Positions 47,888 to 60,363 of a DNA stretch of 64,000 bases are shown piece after piece. A program made the translations under genes and the position numbers. Under the pieces are notes generated by a model. It made no database searches. It was given only the letters and a program-made list of their open reading frames with translations, and had not been told where the DNA came from. The DNA is from Ryuthela nishihirai (lineage: Eukaryota > Arthropoda > Arachnida > Araneae > Heptathelidae): the NCBI GenBank assembly GCA_038380435.1, contig JAWZYU010000007.1, positions 23,539,001-23,603,000 of the forward strand. Reading direction: 5' to 3'. Every line of letters begins with the position of its first letter. The first letter of the stretch is position 1.

Positions 47888-50800
47888 CATTCTTTAAAGA
47901 TTCAGTTTCCTGCCAAACCCTTCAGAAAAGCTTTTGAACTATTGTATAATGTAAAAAAGGAATTTAAATATAACAGAAAAAGATGGAAGAGCTCTCATGT
48001 GATTCAAAAGGCAAGGGCAGAAGTTTCAGTGTTACAATGTAGATTACTTAAACAAATTTCTCTTGCATATTTTTGTGAAGAATAAAAAAAAAACCCAGTG
48101 TAAATTTTAATAGATGTTGAGAGGATAGTCAATGTTCAGTTCTTGATATTAATTGTCTGTTATTTAGAATGTTAATTTTTTACACTTCGGCAGTAACACA
48201 GATGTCATCCACTTATATCAAACTTATTGCCAGAGCACTTTCATTAGATTTCCATATAATAATAATATCCATATCAATACTCCCTATATTTCAGAAATAT
48301 AAAAATATACAGCAGGATTTTGCCAATCAAAGTATGATTATTCATAGAAAATGTTCAGGGCAAAATTTATGCAATCAATTACAAAGTTTACTGCAAATCA
48401 CCTGGATACTTTGTTACATGGTACTATTTTCTAAACTGCAAAAGAATATAACTATCTACTCTTGCACACAGAATCATACAGTCTCATCCATTTCTCAAAC
48501 ACTGGGTAAACTTATATCTGCAAATGATCAGAATTTTTTTATTTTAAAATAATTTCTATTGACAACAATAATGCCCTTAGTGAGTTTGTGATCATGTCTC
48601 CCAAGAGAAAAATTGCTTATTCTAATGAAAAGAGGCAAAAAAAAAAAATACATTGGAACACTGTTTAGGGAACACAGACTGGGTTATGATATAAACAGGC
48701 AGTACTCAGAGATAGGTTTCACCTTCTCCCATTCATCCTTTCAACACAAACAAGTCATCAAAAAACTACTGTTATCATGTAGCATTTCACATTACAAACA
48801 CTTGTAAAAAGTTAGGTCCAAAAGTTTAAGATTTATACTACAACAGAGTAAAAAAAAGAAAAACACTATTTAAAAGATCTGTTAAACAGCAACTGCCACT
48901 CAAAAATTTATATCTAAGATTTGGCATCTCCACTTACAGAGAGCATGGCCACACTACTAAATAACTTCTCTGTGTGTGTAGAAGAGAATGGTCTTGAAGA
49001 ATCTCTTTGTTTGACACCTCGAGCTTCATAAGAAACCACTGCAGCTATGAGATATGATCTTGCAGGTCTTGCTCATTTTAGCAGCTCATTTTACTGGTCT
49101 TGCTCATTTTAACTGGTCCCATGACATTTGACTTAATGGTTGACAACAGTTAAGAAAACGTCAAAACTTTGCATTTGAAAATTGGAAAATACTGGAAAAA
49201 TAGTGATTGACATATAAAAAAATCGTTAATGTTATTTTTTAAAAAAATTAATGTGCTAAGTTGAAAAGTTGAATATACAAAAAGTTAATGAGTTGAGTTA
49301 AAAATTAAATATGAAAATATTAACTTGTTTAACATATCAATGGACATTAACCCAAGTATGTACCACACACACACACCTCAAAATAAAAAAAAAATAAATA
49401 AAAATCAAGCAATTCTTACTAGACATTAATCTACTTTGAAACTTTATATCTGATACCAACTTTTCATTCCCACCATTTAAATTTTTCCAAAACAGCAAAT
49501 CTGACCTCAAAAAATACACACACACACACAATATTCATTGGAAATCACTATATAATGCCACTTAAAATGCATTACTTTTGACACTGCTGTTTCCATTCAT
49601 TTAATTGCTTTTAAATACACATTGTTTTTGCTTCATTCAAATATTTTAAATTTTGCTTTATAAACATTTGCTTCATTTAAATAGAAACAGAGAAGTAAAC
49701 TTTAAAGTTCCAAAAGATGTTTTACAGTGTTCAGTACAAAATTCAAAGATGTTCCACGAAGTATTTTATTTTTTCACCTAAAGGCTTTAAATTTCACAAA
49801 TGGTATTAAACAATAAAAGCTATTTAAAACTTTATCTCTTGCAACAGAAAAAACTTTACAGTTCATAAGATAAAAATTTTCTTTATATTATAATAAAATA
49901 TGTCTGCCACTAAAAAATTTTTTTAAATACTTCTCTAAACTATCAGATTTGAAAAACATTTTTGGTAAAATGCTGTGCAAAAATTTTAACTTCCATGTAA
50001 TCAACAGTTGTGCAACTCAAATCTCCTGGATCACCACAGAGCTTTTTATCACTTTAAAATCACTGCCTCAGTTAGAGCCAACAAAAACACAAAATTAGCC
50101 TTACTGAACAAGCACTAGCTCCCTAATCACTATGCCAGTTTTATCATATTAAGCCTTTCTTTTTACGTAGCAAATATTGCACGAAACAATAGTGGCCTAA
50201 GTGTACAATTTTTTATCAACATAACACTTGGTGCATTTAATAAGATTGTTTCCAAGTTCCACACTAACATTTATCTTTGACTTCATAAGCATATCCATAA
50301 TCAAAATCATATCATATCCATAAGCATAATGTAAAGAATATAATAACCACATCATCAATATTATTTTTAAATGCATGATAAAAAAAAAATTTACACCAAA
50401 ATAACTCAGTACCTTACTCAATTTACTTATCAATAGGCAAATGAAAACAATATTTAGTTCACATAGCTTTTCCTGTCATTAATCTGTTTATATACTTCCA
50501 TATTTTGCAAGCTAGTCTAATTAAACAACCAAAACAATTCATATTACATACCTTTATGAAATGATATAAATCACAATCTCAGTCTTGTTTATGAGGAAAT
50601 TTTTCTTTAGCACATTCTATATAACTCCATCATCTACAAACAGAATCAAATGTGAGCAAAGGTGGAAAATATAGAATGGTACATACAAAAAAATTAAATG
50701 GTAACCTATAATAAAATGAAAAAATATTACATTTTAAAATTATATATGAATAATATATTAGTAATAAAATTATATATATATTATTATTACATATTTATTT

Positions 50801-50964
50801 TTTATATGAATCAGCAAATAATGCAGTGGGGTCCAACTAACAATATGCAACCACTTGTGTTCTAGCTTGTGTCAATATTTTATTTGCTTTACTATTGTGA
50901 CATAGAAATATGATTTTTTAATATCTAACATTTGAACATATTAATGGTAAAAAAAATCTTGAAA
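47888..50964. other. Non-coding DNA
   Basis: CA runs at about 49362-49376 and 49517-49530. TGGTCTTGCTCATTTTA-like units are duplicated near 49070-49110. No exon supported. Confidence 0.45.
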
Positions 50965-51315
50965 TTTGGGTTGTTTTGAGATTTACTGTGAGCAGTACTT
51001 TTTTTTGCACACAATGGATTAAATAGCCATATCACAAGGGCTCAAATGGCTCAGAAATGGCTGGAGAAGGGATCCTCAAGCAGCTGTTAGGAGATATAGG
51101 CCACTCATCAAAGCCATCCAGGGTATCATGTAAATTGCAGAGGGATAGCTTTCCCTGTATGTGGGATGGCCATGCTTAACATCCCATATGATGGACAGCA
51201 CATTTCCAAGCCCAATGGTATACCCTTTCTCATTGAGGGCAGAACAGGAGATGGGGCTGCAATTTAATATCCCATTGACAAATGGTGTCTTTTACAAGCC
51301 CATCAAAAGCTTTCT
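50965..51315 (-). repeat. tRNA-derived SINE, old and rearranged
   Basis: Tail complement GGTTGTTTTGAGATTTACTG at the left, then the core. A second, repeated core piece (TTAATATCCCATTGACAAATGG then CAAGCCCATC) follows at about 51265-51305, so the middle is partly duplicated. Confidence 0.78.
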
Positions 51316-51327
51316 GAAAGTTGTTAA

Positions 51328-51702
51328 TGTTGTTTTACCTCTAAGCAGCAGTTTTGTGCAAAGATCCAAATGGCCAGGTTACAAGGACCCAAAGGCTAAG
51401 TTAGCATGGGGAAGAAGATCCATTAGGCAGCTGTAATGAGACAGATTGAAGCCCCCATCAAGCATGCTGATTAGCACACACAGCACTAATCAGCATGCTT
51501 GATTATAACTCTTTCACACAGAGCCATGACTTAATATCTCATATGTACATGGCAATCTTTCCATTCCCATTGGTGCCATCTTTCTCACTGTAGGAAGATT
51601 GGTTAATGGAGATAAATCTCAATGCTGACAGTGTGTGGACTTGAACCTGGAAACTGCAGGTTACAAGTCTGTTGTAATACCAACTGAGACAACCCCTGCT
51701 TC
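51328..51702 (-). repeat. tRNA-derived SINE with an internal hairpin
   Basis: Runs from GTTGTTTTACCTCTAAGCAG to GAGACAACCCCTGC, complete but diverged. The core is disrupted by a perfect 18 bp inverted repeat (51457-51503) where other copies carry the GTTCTTTAACGTGCACAGGG string. Confidence 0.85.
51457..51503. repeat. 18 bp perfect hairpin inside a SINE
   Basis: ATCAAGCATGCTGATTAG (51457-51474) and its exact reverse complement (51486-51503), loop of 11 nt. Confidence 0.9.
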
Positions 51703-52072
51703 TCATTTTGGAACATTGTGTTATATTGCTTGTATATATATATATTGAGAAGCAAGGTTATCTGATCACTGAGAGGATAAGAAATGTGGGAACTGCTGAG
51801 GGTTTTTTTTTAAAAGAAAACTGTACTTTAATAATTGTTTCTATTTCTGATTGCCGTTGTAAGAACAATGTATGAATTAGTTTTTAAAATTATGAAAAAA
51901 TTTTTGAAAACAGTATCCCAGGATGCATTTGTCTTAATAGAAAATCTATTTCTCTAGTTTGGATACTACCCAGTCCTCATATTCAACTTGAAAATTATTC
52001 ATAGCACCTGCAGAAGTAAAAAGATTTGGGCCACACTCATATAATGTAGCAACATCATTCTTAATCATAATA

Positions 52073-53396
52073 CCTACAGAAAAAAAATTGCAACACCTGG
52101 AAGGATTAATACCATTTTATTGAAATGCAGGCAGACATTAGCATACACTGAGATGTGCGATTGATTACATTATCAAAAGAAATATGGAAACTTACCACTT
52201 TACCTACCAGGTGAAGTGGTATAATTAGTATGATGTTGAACTGCCCAGCGCAGCAATGCATTCATGAACACAGTGGGGAAGGCTATCATACAGCTTTATA
52301 ATGTCCTCCTGAGGCACAACACCAAATAACACGGAGTTGCTGTTCCATTTCAATGATAGTGGTTGGCGCACCTATTGGGTGTTTTGTTGGAGGTGTTGGC
52401 CCATCATGTCCCAGATGTGTTCAATAGGTGAAAAGTCTGGCGAGCATGCTTAGCCATGGTAGTACCTGAACCTTTTGCTTATGTAGATACTGTGGACTAA
52501 TGTGGGCTGTGTGAGGATGGGTGTTATCTTGCTGGTAAAAGGTTCCAAGCTGTTAAACAAATGGGATAGCCACTGGCTGCACCAAGTCACCAGGTGCTGG
52601 AGCTGTGTGACGATGTCGCACACATGGTGGCATTCCTTTCCCTTGGATGATGGTGAACACATTGTCTACCATCGTGCTGCCCAAGGCAAAAACAAGATTC
52701 ATCACGAAACATCACAGTGCTCCACTCTTGTTCATTCCAGTTCTGTCTGAGGCAACACCACTGAAAGTGCTTGCATGTGGGCAGATGTGATGGACAAACG
52801 CAGTACCGGACAATAGGCTTACAATGAAAACTGTAAAAACCTGTTGATTACTGTCTGCCTGGTAGGTATTCAATGTGTTACATGTTGCGTCCCTTTGCAG
52901 TTGTGTTGTAATCGCAAATCTGTCACGCAATGCCATGCATCGCCAATGACAGTCCTGTTGCTCCATGGCCATATGTCATCTTCCTGATTCTTGTCTGTGT
53001 GTGCTGGATTCTTCTTGAATCCACTGGCACCATATGTGTACGATGGTGCTGGGATTGTGACCAACAAAGTCTGCCACATCTCTGTATGACAAACCAGCTT
53101 CTCTAAGGCTGATGATTCTTCCATGCTCAAAGTTTGTTAACTGCTGAAATGGCTGTCAACATCTGTGTAAGGACATTTTTAGCAGTTTAGAACAATTTCC
53201 ACAATGTTTTGTCAACCAGGGAGCTTTGTTTGCCATTATCTGTGTTTGACTGCTCCATACTGATGACATCAGCTCGCATTTGTCCAATCGTTTCAATCGA
53301 ATCATTTCCATGCATTTTCATATACTACCACAACCCTAAATTTTGTCACATTTGCATAACTTCTTGCAAGTGTTGCATTTTTTATTTCCTGTAGTG
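52073..53396 (-). mobile_element. Tc1-like transposon, second lineage, inactive
   Basis: Ends TACAGAAAAAAAATTGCAAC (left) and, inverted, GTTGCATTTTTTATTTCCTG (right). The minus strand encodes a decayed Tc1-like transposase. The first catalytic block NEQEWSTVMFRDESCF keeps its Asp (about 52680-52740). FYQQDNTHPHTAHISPQ carries the second Asp (about 52505-52545). SPDFSPIEHIWDMMG carries the Glu (about 52405-52450). These pieces lie in different frames. The wording and termini differ from the element at 6410, so this is a separate Tc1 lineage. Confidence 0.85.
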
Positions 53397-53492
53397 TATT
53401 TGGAAAGAAACTATAACATAAATAAGCTTTGTGGAAATTCTAATCACATTCATTTTGTCTCAACTTCTATTCTTACCTTATTTGAATACCAC

Positions 53493-53795
53493 AAGTTGGA
53501 TTGGGTTGTTTTACCTCTGAGCAACACTTTTTGCACATAATAGGCTAAATGATCAGGTCAAAAGGACCCCAAGGACTCAGATAGGGTTGTGGCCCTGTGT
53601 GCAGGAGAATCACATCTTATGATCCCATATGATGGATGGCAGCCTTTCCAAACCCATTGGTGTCCCCTACTGACTGAGGGAAGATATAGGAATTTTGCAG
53701 AGATAAATCTCAATGCTGTGCCAGGCAGGGCATGAACTGGGAGCTGCAGATTATGAGCCTGACACACTACCAACTGAGCCACCCCTACCCCAAAA
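53493..53795 (-). repeat. tRNA-derived SINE with an inverted internal segment
   Basis: The tail (GGGTTGTTTTACCTCTGAGC) and head (CAACTGAGCCACCCC) are in minus orientation. But GGCCCTGTGTGCAGGAG (about 53590-53607) reads in plus orientation, so a segment of about 30 bp is flipped and the neighbouring part of the core is lost. Confidence 0.85.
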
Positions 53796-54282
53796 TATCC
53801 CTAGCTTTTTCCACTTATTTCATTATACTGAAGTCTAAAATCTAAGACTTTTGTGGTTAGGCAATATTTTGACATTTCACACTGAGTCATAGCCTCAATA
53901 TTTCATATCAGATTCCTTTACAAATACTCAAACATCCATCATTCATATGATCAATAACAACTCCCCACTCTTCAGTGATATAATATATTTCAATTTATGG
54001 AGTCTTTATTGTATACCATCAATATTAGGAATATAATTCATCTCTAAATGCAAACAATTTTTATCAAGTGATTCAATAACTCAAGATCATGTTATAAACT
54101 TACCTTTAATTGAAATTTTCCTCTTTCCATTTAATTTATCCATTGTTTACTTTCAAATTCTTACTTATTACCATGATGTTCATAAATCTTATATTCTTCC
54201 AAAATAATCTATTCTCCAAAAACAAAAATGCTATTTTCCATCTTTCTCAGTTTATTTTTTTACCAACATTTACCAACAAACA
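53796..54282. other. Non-coding, nothing recognised
   Basis: AT-rich spacer between SINEs. Confidence 0.4.
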
Positions 54283-54676
54283 AGAGTGGAGGGTTGGCAC
54301 AGTCAGTAGCATGACAGACTCATAATGTGAACTTACCAGGTTTGAGTCTCCCCTGTTTGAAGAGTTGGGATTTGTGCTGCTAAACACCCATACTGCCCTC
54401 AGTCAGTAAGGGATACTGATGGACTTGGAATGGTCGCTGCACATAGGATGGGTCTTAAAACCATGACCCTGTATGTGGGAGAGAGATACCCTGTACACAT
54501 TAAAGAACACACTGGATGGCTTTGATGGAGGTTATCATCTGTCTCCTAACAGCTGTTCTAACAGCTTTCCCTCAACCTTCACTGACCCCTCAAGGTCCTT
54601 GTGAACTGGCCATTTAGCCTGGTGTGTGCAAAAAAAGTGCTATTCAGAAATAAAGCAACTCAACCCAACCAAATAC
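54283..54676 (+). repeat. tRNA-derived SINE, old full-length copy
   Basis: Decayed A box (TGGCACAGTCAG), B box GGTTTGAGTCTC, complete core, and tail AAGCAACTCAACCCAACC. The tail plus about 45 following bases is tandemly duplicated (about 54649-54712, then 54713-54760). Confidence 0.85.
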
Positions 54677-54760
54677 CCATAGTATTTATATAGGGTTTTT
54701 GGATGGGTTGAATAAAGCAACTCAACCCAACCAAAAACTCATAGTATTTACAAATGTATT

Positions 54761-55972
54761 TTCTTTTCAAAACAATTTCATTTCATTGCAAACTTCTGCT
54801 CTTGTAGAGTACTAGATATCTTCAGATGCTTTCAAAATACTTTCCAAAACAATACTACTTACTTTCCATCACTGTGTTTCACATTTTGCTTATCAAATAG
54901 TTCCATTTGAGTAGGTACTTGACCTAATGTAATCTTAGGTGGTGAAACTATTAAAATATGAAAGGAAATATTAGTGAAAAGCAGTGAAAAATGGTTGAGA
55001 ATAATTACCTACATAAATACTGAAAGAAACAGGCCTTTGAAAACTTAATACAGCAAAAATAAAAAGGAAGATAATAAAAAGTTAAGAATACATGTAATGC
55101 ATGAAATATCAGTTTGTTTAGAAACATGCTATAAATGGCAAAAAAAAAAAGGAATATAATTTTCAGTAGCTTTAGAAAATATCTTTATGGCTATTCAGTG
55201 CAATCACAAGAAAGGGTAAGTACTGAGACACTTGCTGTGCCAGCATATTACACTTGTGGCCAAAAAGCAAAATTGTTTTGCACATAATTATTTCATCAGT
55301 GGATGAAATATCTATATAGCACTGATTCATAGAACATTTGGAGTTTTATTATTTTTGTTACAGCCACAGGAAACAAAATTTTTAATCCATATGTATCTGA
55401 AATATGCCCTCCCCCCTCAAACAGCTGCTTACTATAGAGATCCAAAGGAGCCTGTTAGTTGAAATATACATCTTTTACTATTAATTTCACTCAAATGCAT
55501 CTAAGTTCTACATTATATCCCACTCTCTTTCGATATAATATGCTACACAAAATTTGGTAATACTCATAATCAGTTTTGAAATTTATACTGTTTTAATCCA
55601 CTTTGAAGACCTACTAAAGCAATTAATAAAGAGGGTAAAAACCATTAACCTTCAATAAATTATGATAATTGTTCAAAATATAAATTTATTTTAGTCTAAT
55701 AAAAAAAATAACTACTGTAATATTTGTTAAAATAATCAAACCACTCTCTTTCATTCCTACACCACTAACTTGAACCAAGAAGTAAGTGCACTTTGTTCTT
55801 TCCCTACCCATGAACATTTTTAGATTACTTGCAGATTAATTCTTTGGAATCTTTACATGATCACTTGGCTAGCTGCCTTAAATGTTCCCAATACATAGAT
55901 AAAAAACATTGCCATTTGAACAACACATTTCACTATGATAGTGTGAAAAAAAAATCAATGAGAATGAAAAAG
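54761..55972. other. Non-coding, nothing recognised
   Basis: AT-rich sequence. CAGCATATTACACTTGTGGCC near 55240 matches no element I know. Confidence 0.4.
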
Positions 55973-56325
55973 CTGGGTTTGGTTGTTTTACCTCCAAGGG
56001 GCACTTTATACACACTGTGGGCTATATGGCTAGGTCACAAGGAACCAAGAAAGGCTAAGAATGTTGGAGAAAGGGATTCACTGGACAGCTGTTTAGAAAC
56101 AAAGCCTCATGTCTAGGTCATACCACATTGTTTTAATGTGTGCAGAGTATGACTTAACATCACATCTAATAGACAGCAGCCTTTCCAAGCCCACCAGTGT
56201 TCCCTTTCTCACTGAGGGCAAGGTTTTGGAGATAAGTCTCACTGCTGACACAGTTGGAACTCAAACCTGGAAACATCAGGTTATAATCTTGGTGTACTGC
56301 CAAGCTAACTCACACTCCTGGGTGT
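55973..56325 (-). repeat. tRNA-derived SINE, old copy
   Basis: GGTTGTTTTACCTCCAAGGG (tail) through CTTTCCAAGCCCACCAGTG to the decayed head (GCTAACTCACACTCC). Confidence 0.85.
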
Positions 56326-58727
56326 GAGTGGAAAGGACCATAGTGCCCATTATTAGTCACCATTATTTTGTTTATCTTTCTACCCCATCTTTTTACATAT
56401 TTCTAGCCATCATATTTATCTGTTAATTTCTGTTTTTAAATGAATGATAATTATGGCCATCCAAAAGAATCAGAGCTCCCTCTTAAACCTGATATTTTTC
56501 TTCAACTTCCTGACATGAACAAAACTTTTAACTCTAATTACACCACTGTTGTCTAATCTCAAACCTTTTCTTCCTTCCCCAGCTTGCAATTCCCTGCAAA
56601 AATGACAGAGATAACCTAGAACCTCTATTACATTTGCCCCGGTTTCTCATACAATATATAAATGCATACAGAGAGGGGCATGCTTGCTTATTTAGTAGTC
56701 AGGTATGCTAACTACTAAACCAGGTATGGGCTTTTTTTTTGCATTAACAACCAATTAGTGTCCTTCAACCTTGATCTAAGTCAGTGGCAGATCAGAGGGA
56801 AGGGGCAATCTTTCCTCTATACTCTTGAAGATTCGTGTTATTTTGAATCTACATTTTTCAGAGTACAGTTAAATTGCCAGTGTACAACTTCAAGTTCTTC
56901 AGATCAGTCCCAGTGCAACAGAGACTGAGAATGATAGTCATATTGGAGTCCACTGCTAGTTTTTTATCTTCTCTTGTGACATATTACATATATCTCTAAG
57001 ATACATAACTTTTTATTTAAAAAATATAGTTCTATATAATACTTGTTAGTTCATAATTAGTATAGTATGCTGTTATTACAAATTTATAAAAGTGGAATTT
57101 TTGTTAACAAGAACAACACAATGCACATTCCTAATTCTCCTTGGGTAAAGTATCAGATGTGAATTACCCATGTATGCCCTTATGGAACAAGCATGACTTG
57201 AAGGGTTGACAAAAAATATATATATTTTAAATATAAGATTAATACATAATTATATATATATATATAACAGTATATGCTTCTAGTTTCTGCTCTTAAATAT
57301 CACCTTTATTAATTTATTATATATTAGATTTTAAATAAATTCAGTAGCTCTCATTATCAAGCATTTCATGAATGTTTGCTGATTGGTATAGCTTACAATG
57401 ACATTGAAATAAAAAAAGAAATAATTCTTCAAATGTGAGTAGCAGTGAAAATGATGCAGACTTTCAACCTGACAATTATACAAAACATTCCATTACCTCC
57501 CACTAAATGCTTTGTTTTAACATGTGAAAACATGGATTTCAACTACTTAGACTTTAAGAACAATTTAAAAAAAATAAATCCAAAAGAAACAGTGGGAGAA
57601 AACAGACAACAATGGGAAAATTCAAGAAATAATTTTCTTGAATTCTATATTACAGGTAATTATGTGCCTCCACTACTGAAAAATTAATTTTTTTTAATGA
57701 CAATTCACAATTCATAATTGATTTATAATAACATATATACATATATACATTATGCTGTATTAAATTTCCGATTTTTTGGTTATCCACTTATCAGTCCCTA
57801 CTAACACTGGTAATTAGGAGTTTGTTGCAATCACTACACTTCCTTCCTAAAGAAGTTCCTTTGTATTTCATAAAGTTGCCGACTTATTCCAATTTCACAT
57901 ATATACAATATAAGAAAATATAACAAAAATAATACTTAATAATTCTGTTTTACATTAACAAGTCACCTGTTTACGAGGTTACTCAGTGGTGTATTAAAAA
58001 ACGTTGGAATTGAAAAATGTTCACATTTTCTAGTCTGATGAGTCTAAATTGAACTTTCTTAAAAATTGTATATGTAAATTACTCTAAACGGCTTGTTTAA
58101 GATACTATGCTGAAATAAATAAAGTTCATATATCACCTTTGATGAAAGCAATCATAAGATTGTTCCCATGATCTTCATTAACTTATACACATTTTGCCTT
58201 AGTTTCACATTAGAAATGTTTTCAAAGCAATGTCAAAATTGTGAAATAAATTAAATTATACCTATAAAATAAATTACTTACAAACAACTGCTTCATACAT
58301 AGGTCTGATCAGAGCCTGTCAATATAATCACAGAAGAAACTAATCTGTGAGTATAATATACCATATGAAGATCTCTAAGGCAAGTGATGATCAGCAGGGC
58401 AACCTAAGAGAGGAAACATCCTTGCCCTTTACCAGGGACTTGAATGACCCGGGTCTCTTTGATCAGTGACCAAACAGAATAACCACTCAGTCAGAGAACG
58501 GCCTTATGCATATTATTATCTGATTTTACGTTTATCAAGGTGAACTTTATTTTCACTCCATTACATCTTCACGAAATTTATTCAACTCTACCATTATACA
58601 GGCAATTAATCTGGATCTTTTTTTTTGGGGGGGGGGGGGATGATGAAATAAGACTTGAGCATGATTTTCCAATTCACCGTTAATTGTACATTTCTTCTCA
58701 GCAGTAGCACATTTTAAAAATGTTTGT
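56326..58727. other. Non-coding with tRNA-like relics
   Basis: Minus-strand tRNA-like remnants at about 56685-56735 (GGTTTAGTAGTTAGC) and about 58395-58510 (TGACTGAGTGGTTATTC, GGGTCATTCAAGTCCC). The rest is AT-rich without recognised features. Confidence 0.35.
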
Positions 58728-58735
58728 GGGGGAAG

Positions 58736-59428
58736 CAGTGGCGGCTCGTAGCTAAAATTAGTGGGGGTGCTGCTCCAGAAAAATTTTAGCCTTTGTTTTA
58801 AAATTGTGTAAAAGGAAACAAACATGTATAAAAAGAAAATTTACTCAGAAACTTGATAAAATCCTAAAAGAACAAAATCAAACATTTTTTACTTACTTTA
58901 ACCTAAATTGTTACAGTTCAAGCTTAATCTATTCATTTAAAAATGAAATCCATTCTTCTTGTTTTAATTTGCGCGAAAAAAAAATGAATCAAATAGAATA
59001 GTGGAAGCAGGATAATAATCTAATTCTATACTTTATCACATTCAAGAAAATGGTACACGGTTTTTAAGCACAACACACGCGGAGTAAAAAAAACTACCTT
59101 CGACCAGCACGCCAGGGTCGGCACTGCGGGAGCGACAGTGCTCTCTCTCCCTTGCAGCCTTGCGTGTAGCTTCCTATATACGCATGCGCACAATAGTCAA
59201 ATACCTCGCCGCTAGTACTGTGAAGCGCACAGTTCCATACAAAGATATTTGTATCTTTTTCATAAACTGGGGGATGGCTACTGACATTAAGCTTAAGGAT
59301 TATGTATTGTACAAGTATAAAGAAAGAATTAAAGAAAAAAGGACTCATTATATTAAATGTTATCGATAATATCAAGTTGAAATTGGGGGTGCTGCAGTTT
59401 CACAGTGCCTATACGCGAGCCGCCACTG
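58736..59428. mobile_element. Non-autonomous hAT element 2
   Basis: A 693 bp element with TIRs CAGTGGCGGCTCGTAG and CGCGAGCCGCCACTG, and a perfect 8 bp duplication GGGGGAAG (58728-58735 and 59429-59436). The interior has subterminal inverted similarity (GTGGGGGTGCTGC and its echo GGGGGTGCTGCAG) and a GC-richer block at 59095-59220. No transposase frame. Confidence 0.92.
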
Positions 59429-59436
59429 GGGGGAAG

Positions 59437-60147
59437 GATTTTTTCAAAAGATTAAAACATACGTAATAAATGTTGATATTTTTTTTAAAGGCAACTAATA
59501 AGTAAATAAAAGCTAGTGGTACATTTTGCATCAATGTTTAATAATTGTTAAATGTTTCAACAGCATAAAAATGAATAATTTTTGAAACGTATACATAATC
59601 CGCCAAACCTCTCCCTTAAATATGCCACTGCTTCTCAGGAGGTCCACTTGATGGAAGTAATCTAAGAGACTAGTGAAGAAAGCGTGAAGTAATCAGAAAA
59701 AATACTAACGTAATAGATAACCTTAATGTACGATTGTTTCTAAACAAGGCTATTTTTTTTTCTACCGGTACTGGTTAACATAACGGATGTACTGGTAAAT
59801 ATCTTGCATTTCGCACTATAATCAGTACGTTAATTTCCACTCTCCGTTGATTTTTCTACCTCTGTTTAGCAAGCGTACCAGCAAATCTGTTTTTTTGGCT
59901 ATAAATAAGCAAATGAAATAATTAGCTCAAAAATTGCTTTTTCGAGTAAGGGTTAAACTATTGTAAACATATTACAATTTGGAAATTGGGTTTTCGATTA
60001 ATACGCATTTTGTTTTTAATGATCTCATACTAAATTACAAAGTATCGATTTAAAAAATTTTACTATTCTTAGCTTTAGCGTCTATTTTCCAATTAAATAT
60101 GCCTATTTTGCAAAAAATGCGAAACTTTCTGATTTTTATTCCACATC
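59437..60147. other. Non-coding, nothing recognised
   Basis: AT-rich spacer between two hAT elements. Confidence 0.4.
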
Positions 60148-60155
60148 TTCTACAT

Positions 60156-60355
60156 CAGTGGTTCTCAAACTTTTATGCTTCACGTACCCCCTGAAAATGT
60201 GTATGTAACTGGCATACCCCTTATATAGATAAATAAAACTATAGTTATAGTATAATAATGCCAACTTAGCGACTTTGTTACTAGATCTAGCGACTTTTGA
60301 ACTCTCACGGCGTACCCCGAAAAATTTTACCGCTATCCCACGTTGAGGACCCCTG
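60156..60355. mobile_element. Non-autonomous hAT element 3 (same family as element 1)
   Basis: A 200 bp element with TIRs CAGTGGTTCTCAAAC and CGTTGAGGACCCCTG. The interior (TGTATGTAACTGGCATACCCC) matches 47626-47879 with a deletion. Flanks TTCTACAT and TTCTACAC form a 7/8 target duplication. Confidence 0.9.
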
Positions 60356-60363
60356 TTCTACAC

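Noticed and set aside
48169..48552. 127-codon open frame
   Set aside because: Low-complexity, hydrophobic, AT-driven translation without a recognised domain.
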